16,134 nt of DNA, taken from Bacillota bacterium. Lineage in GTDB: Bacteria > Bacillota > Clostridia > Peptostreptococcales > Anaerovoracaceae. The position numbers were made by a program, and so were the translations under genes. Position 1 is the stretch's first letter. Each line of letters opens with the position of its first letter. The notes under the pieces are model-generated. The model searched no databases and was not told the DNA's origin. It saw nothing but the letters and a program-made list of their open reading frames with translations. This document shows positions 13,577-16,134 of this stretch, one piece after another. The stretch is taken from the NCBI GenBank assembly GCA_017515765.1, contig JAFWFF010000127.1:1-16134 (forward strand), in the 5' to 3' direction.

Positions 13577-13605
13577 ATTATACCAATTCAGGGGCTCTGC
13601 CGCAA
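13577..13605 (-). promoter_or_regulatory. Sigma-A-type promoter of the tethered-HTH/lipoprotein operon
   Basis: On the minus strand, TTGCGG (13600-13605) and a perfect TATAAT (13577-13582) are 17 bases apart, with TGG directly before the -10 (extended -10). The start codon is about 34 bases downstream of the -10. Confidence 0.75.
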
Positions 13606-13614
13606 GGGCGCACG

Positions 13615-13643
13615 TTGTCTCCGGACCCGGGATGTGGTAAACT
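13615..13643 (+). promoter_or_regulatory. Probable promoter of the DUF362 gene
   Basis: TTGTCT (13615-13620, 4/6) and TAAACT (13638-13643, 4/6) are separated by 17 bases, with TGG directly before the -10. The -35 regions of this and the divergent promoter are only 9 bases apart, so the two polymerases could compete. Confidence 0.45.
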
Positions 13644-13681
13644 TCTGTCAAAGCATTTCATGAAGAAAGCGAGGAAGAGAC

Positions 13682-14575
13682 ATGAAGTCCAAGGTATATT
13701 TTACAAAAGAGATGACCCCCGAGAGTGTCATTAAGATGTATAAGGCGCTCGGGATCGATCTTCCCGGGAAGGTCGCGGTCAAGGTCCATTCGGGCGAGAA
13801 GGGAAACCAGAATTTCCTTCGTCCGGAGTTCTGGAAGCCCATGGTCGACGAGGTCAAAGGGACTATCGTGGAGTGCAATACCGCCTACGGCGACGCGTTC
13901 GCCGGCGTGCGCGACCACACCGAGTCCCACTGGAAGCTCATAGAATACCATGGCTGGAGCCACTTTTTCAAAGTCGACCTGATGGACGCCGAAGGTCCTG
14001 ACGTGGTCCGCGAGATCCCCGTGCACAAGGTCCTGGAGAAAGATCTCCTGGGCAAAAACATAATGAACTACGACTCCATGCTGGTGCTGGCGCATTTCAA
14101 AGGCCATCCGCAGGGAGGCTACGGCGGGGCGCTCAAACAGCTCTCGATCGGCTGCGCCTCCGCCAGGGGCAAGGCCCTGATCCACTCCGCAGGCGTGTCC
14201 GACGACAATCATGAGTGCTGGCAGAAGCACGCAGAGCAGTCCCGCTTCTGCGAGGCCATGGCTGACGCGGCTTCCGCCGTCGTGGATCTTTTCAAGGGGA
14301 AGATCGCTTTCATCAACGTGATGAAGAACCTTTCCGTCGACTGCGACTGCTGCGCTGTCGCCGAGGATCCCTGCATGAAGGATATAGGCATCCTGGCCTC
14401 CCTCGATCCCGTCGCGATCGACCAGGCCTGCATCGATAAGATCTATGCAGCGACAGACGATCCCGGCCGGGCCCATTTCATCAGGCGGGTCGAATCCCGC
14501 AAGGGCATCCATACGATCGAGGCCGCTGCCGAGCTCGGTTTCGGGAGCAGGGAATACGAATTGATCGAGCTGTAG
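13682..14575 (+). CDS. DUF362 domain protein, short form without ferredoxin tail
   Basis: The 297-residue protein matches the DUF362 family: KVAVKVHSGEKGN (30-42), NTAYGDAFAG (66-75), AHFKGHPQGGYGGALKQL (137-154), and the cysteine cluster DCDCC...DPC (C221, C223, C224, C231) before ILASLDPVAIDQAC. Many family members carry a 4Fe-4S ferredoxin domain and are annotated as Fe-S proteins; no CxxCxxC pair of that type is seen here, so only the cysteine cluster could bind a metal or cluster. No signal peptide or membrane segment was found, so it is probably cytoplasmic. AGGAAG is about 5 bases before the ATG. It appears to be transcribed alone, between its own promoter and the terminator at 14623-14649. 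The reaction is unknown. Confidence 0.9.
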   Translation: MKSKVYFTKEMTPESVIKMYKALGIDLPGKVAVKVHSGEKGNQNFLRPEFWKPMVDEVKGTIVECNTAYGDAFAGVRDHTESHWKLIEYHGWSHFFKVDLMDAEGPDVVREIPVHKVLEKDLLGKNIMNYDSMLVLAHFKGHPQGGYGGALKQLSIGCASARGKALIHSAGVSDDNHECWQKHAEQSRFCEAMADAASAVVDLFKGKIAFINVMKNLSVDCDCCAVAEDPCMKDIGILASLDPVAIDQACIDKIYAATDDPGRAHFIRRVESRKGIHTIEAAAELGFGSREYELIEL

Positions 14576-14622
14576 CGCAGGCCCGCGATCGCGCCTGAGC
14601 GGACCGGTCTGATCACGAACAA

Positions 14623-14649
14623 AAAGGGGACCCCGCAGGGGTCCCCTTT
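14623..14649. terminator. Shared terminator between DUF362 and hbd genes
   Basis: A 12-bp perfect stem pairs 14623-14634 with 14638-14649 around a GCA loop. On the minus strand the stem is followed by five T's, a strong terminator for hbd. On the plus strand only three T's follow, so it is weaker for the DUF362 gene. Confidence 0.88.
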
Positions 14650-14674
14650 GATCGCTTATGCCGCGGCTAAGGGC

Positions 14675-15523
14675 TTATTTGTTGTAGACGTAGAAGCCTT
14701 CTCCGGTCTTGCGGCCGAGCTTGCCGGCTCTTACCATCTTCTTGAGGAGGGGATGAGGCCTGTACTTCGGATCACCGAACTCGGTGAAGAGGGTCTCCAT
14801 GATCGCGAGAACGACGTCCAGTCCTACCAGGTCGCCCAGCTCGAGGGGTCCCATCGGGTGGTTTGCGCCGAGCTTCATGGCGGTGTCGACGCCCTCTACC
14901 GTGGCGACGCCGTCAGCCACGATGCCTATGCCTTCGTTGATAAGCGGCATGAGCACGCGGTTCACAACGAATCCCGGAGCCTCCTCTACTTCAACGGGGG
15001 TCTTGCCGAGCTTCTGGGCCAGGTCGACGATGGTCGTTTTGGTCTCCTCGGAGGTGGCAACGCCCTTGATTATCTCGACGAGCTTCATGGCCGGGACGGG
15101 GTTGAAGAAGTGCATTCCGATGACCTTGTCCGGTCTCTTGGTCGCTGCGGCGATCTCGGTGATGGAGAGGGAGGAAGTGTTGGTCGCCATGATGGCTTCC
15201 GGCTTTACCAGCTCGTCGAGCTCGGCAAAGAGGGCCTTCTTGGCTTCCATGTCTTCCGTCGCAGCCTCTATGATGAGGTCGGCGTCCTTAATGATCTCGA
15301 TATCGGTGGATCCGGTGATCCTGCTCATGATCTGAGCCTTATCTTCTTCGGTGATCTTCTCCTTGGCTACCATTCTGCTGAGGTTCTTCTCAACGGTCGC
15401 CATTCCCTTGTCGATGGAGGCCTGTCTTCTGGCTCTCATCACTACTTCATAGCCGTTCTGAGCGAGTACCTGGATGATGCCAGCACCCATCGTGCCCGTT
15501 CCCAATACGCCGACTTTCTTCAT
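14675..15523 (-). CDS. hbd: 3-hydroxybutyryl-CoA dehydrogenase
   Basis: This enzyme interconverts acetoacetyl-CoA and (S)-3-hydroxybutyryl-CoA in the butyrate pathway, in the cytoplasm. From the ATG at 15521-15523 (AGGAGG 8 bases upstream) it has 282 residues, the usual length of clostridial Hbd. The Rossmann loop is GTGTMG (8-13). The catalytic set falls at the family's standard numbers: S117, H138 (in GMHFFNP), E150, N188 (in GFVVNR), which also supports the start. The residue ending strand 2 is unusual: clostridial NADH enzymes have RDIK here, while this one has RARR (A31, R32, R33). Loss of the acid and gain of arginines suggests NADPH use. The gene stands alone, apart from crt, bcd or etf, with its own promoter, a Rex-like operator and a terminator. 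Confidence 0.96.
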   Translation of the reverse strand: MKKVGVLGTGTMGAGIIQVLAQNGYEVVMRARRQASIDKGMATVEKNLSRMVAKEKITEEDKAQIMSRITGSTDIEIIKDADLIIEAATEDMEAKKALFAELDELVKPEAIMATNTSSLSITEIAAATKRPDKVIGMHFFNPVPAMKLVEIIKGVATSEETKTTIVDLAQKLGKTPVEVEEAPGFVVNRVLMPLINEGIGIVADGVATVEGVDTAMKLGANHPMGPLELGDLVGLDVVLAIMETLFTEFGDPKYRPHPLLKKMVRAGKLGRKTGEGFYVYNK

Positions 15524-15565
15524 GTCATTTACCTCCTGATAATTCAGCAATAAGCGCGATATTGT

Positions 15566-15585
15566 AACGCCGTCGCCCCGGCGTT
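15566..15585 (-). promoter_or_regulatory. Hairpin in the hbd 5' leader
   Basis: On the minus strand AACGCCG and CGGCGTT pair over 7 bp around a 6-base loop (GGGCGA), about 43 bases before the hbd start. No T run follows on this strand, so it is not a terminator for hbd. It could protect the mRNA end or be a protein site. On the plus strand four T's follow, but no plus-strand gene needs it. Confidence 0.45.
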
Positions 15586-15596
15586 TTGTTGATGTT

Positions 15597-15614
15597 TTGT
15601 TAAATAATTAACCT
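15597..15614. promoter_or_regulatory. Rex-like redox operator upstream of hbd
   Basis: The plus strand reads TTGTTAA ATAA TTAACCT. The clostridial Rex operator is TTGTTAA-N4-TTAACAA, so 12 of 14 half-site bases match; only the last two differ. It lies just downstream of the predicted transcription start (near 15617), where a bound repressor would block the promoter. Rex controls butyrate and alcohol genes in Clostridia and releases DNA when NADH is high. Confidence 0.65.
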
Positions 15615-15623
15615 TGCAGACCT

Positions 15624-15651
15624 ATTATATCACAAGAAGCGTGCTTGTAAA
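15624..15651 (-). promoter_or_regulatory. Sigma-A-type promoter of hbd
   Basis: On the minus strand, TTTACA (15646-15651, 5/6) and a perfect TATAAT (15624-15629) are 16 bases apart, with TGA directly before the -10 (extended -10). This predicts strong expression when not repressed. Confidence 0.8.
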
Positions 15652-15689
15652 CCGTAAAAGCAGAAAACCGAAGAATCGAATGAGATCTA

Positions 15690-16134
15690 TTACAACAAAT
15701 TCACCGGGATAAGGCTGTTCTCTGTATCTATCGGGAACGGTTCAGCGGCCATACAGATGATGCCGCCTGCGCCTATATCTTTCCCGCTTTTTTCGAGCAA
15801 GGAAAATGTTTTTATCGTCTTTCTGTCTGGAGACGCCGCTCGTATGATCTCAAAAGGATGAATCTTCCCGTCCATTTCCATGATCAAATCGATCTCTTTT
15901 TGATTTGTGTCCCGGTAGAAATTGAGATTCACTTTCTTCTCTCCGTAATATGAGTTGCGAAGCATTTCCGATACCACATAGTTCTCCAGATAATGGCCGG
16001 ATGCCGCTCCGTTCATCAGTACGTCACGGCTGGTCCAGGAGGACAGGAACGCGCATAATCCGGTGTCATAGAAATAAAGCTTCGGGGTCTTGATCATGCG
16101 CTTCAACTCATTATTGAAGTAGGGTTCCAGCAAA
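15690..16134 (-). CDS. DUF4143-type AAA ATPase, C-terminal part only (5' end off the window)
   Basis: The frame is open from the right edge to a TAA at 15690-15692, about 148 residues. The true start and the N-terminal P-loop ATPase domain lie outside. The visible part matches the DUF4143 C-terminal domain: TPKLYFYDTGL (36-46), GHYLENYVVSEM (66-77), then a nuclease-like core NFYRDTNQKEIDLIME (91-106). Family knowledge: these proteins pair an AAA domain with a PD-(D/E)XK-like fold. They are very common, often multicopy, and their cellular role is unclear. GC here is about 38-53% by line, lower than in neighbouring genes, which fits frequent horizontal movement of this family. No clear terminator separates it from the hbd promoter only about 40 bases downstream. 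Confidence 0.88.
   Translation of the reverse strand, partial: LLEPYFNNELKRMIKTPKLYFYDTGLCAFLSSWTSRDVLMNGAASGHYLENYVVSEMLRNSYYGEKKVNLNFYRDTNQKEIDLIMEMDGKIHPFEIIRAASPDRKTIKTFSLLEKSGKDIGAGGIICMAAEPFPIDTENSLIPVNLL

Noticed and set aside
14675..15550. An earlier hbd start at 15550 (nine extra residues)
   Set aside because: The ATG at 15523 has AGGAGG at good spacing and puts the catalytic residues at the family's numbering; the earlier start would include the SD itself as coding.
14648..15553. A 301-codon plus-strand frame opposite hbd
   Set aside because: hbd is unmistakable on the other strand with catalytic residues at standard positions; the antisense frame has no SD and crosses the terminator and hbd promoter side.

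Overview
The window looks like chromosomal DNA of an anaerobic member of the Bacillota, class Clostridia, with fairly high GC (my estimate is 55-60%). Supporting this are a butyrate-pathway 3-hydroxybutyryl-CoA dehydrogenase with a Rex-type redox operator, a rho / DUF1385 (YqhQ) / prmC operon with zinc-type L31 (rpmE) close by, an RsbU/SpoIIE-type partner-switching module, strong AGGAGG ribosome binding sites and clear sigma-A promoters. The species cannot be named from this sequence alone.

Layout. (1) 1-3233, minus strand: an operon read right to left, with a STAS anti-sigma-factor antagonist, a membrane sensor that carries a SpoIIE/PP2C phosphatase and an RsbW-type ATPase in one chain, and a condensation/acyltransferase-fold protein (HxxxDG motif) that runs off the left edge. 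(2) 3348-4314, plus strand: promoter, a structured leader, rpmE, then a zinc-ribbon membrane protein, ending in a bidirectional terminator. (3) 4383-8219, minus strand: rho, DUF1385 protein and prmC. Rho has a long disordered N-terminus with three AT-hook-like RGRP motifs. (4) 8255-10543, plus strand: a 54-residue membrane protein, a DUF5067-like lipoprotein and a GPH/MelB-family sugar transporter that lacks the usual cation-site aspartates. (5) 10551-13605, minus strand: a membrane-tethered protein with a sigma-region-4-like helix-turn-helix and a DxDxDG-containing outer domain, followed 4 bases later by a DUF5050-like lipoprotein. (6) 13615-14649, plus strand: a DUF362 protein and a shared terminator. 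(7) 14675-15651, minus strand: a single-gene hbd unit with its own promoter, Rex-like operator and leader hairpin. (8) 15690-16134, minus strand: the C-terminal part of a lower-GC DUF4143-type AAA ATPase cut by the right edge.

How the genes work together. Regions 1 and 5 are both envelope-to-cytoplasm signalling units: one uses reversible phosphorylation of a STAS protein, the other a DNA-binding domain tethered to the membrane beside a lipoprotein. Region 3 is core information processing (termination of transcription and modification of release factors). Region 7 is redox-linked fermentation. Several units are divergent and share promoter regions (3278-3376, 8191-8283, 13577-13643). Convergent units share hairpin terminators at 4285-4314 and 14623-14649, but the convergent pair at 10543/10551 has only 7 bases between stop codons and no visible terminator.

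The most interesting candidates are the membrane-tethered region-4 protein with its lipoprotein partner, the single-chain kinase/phosphatase switch paired with an acyltransferase, the AT-hook Rho, and an hbd enzyme whose cofactor pocket suggests NADPH although its promoter carries a site for the NADH sensor Rex. No CRISPR array, insertion sequence, tRNA or rRNA gene was seen. No gap between genes exceeds 300 bases.
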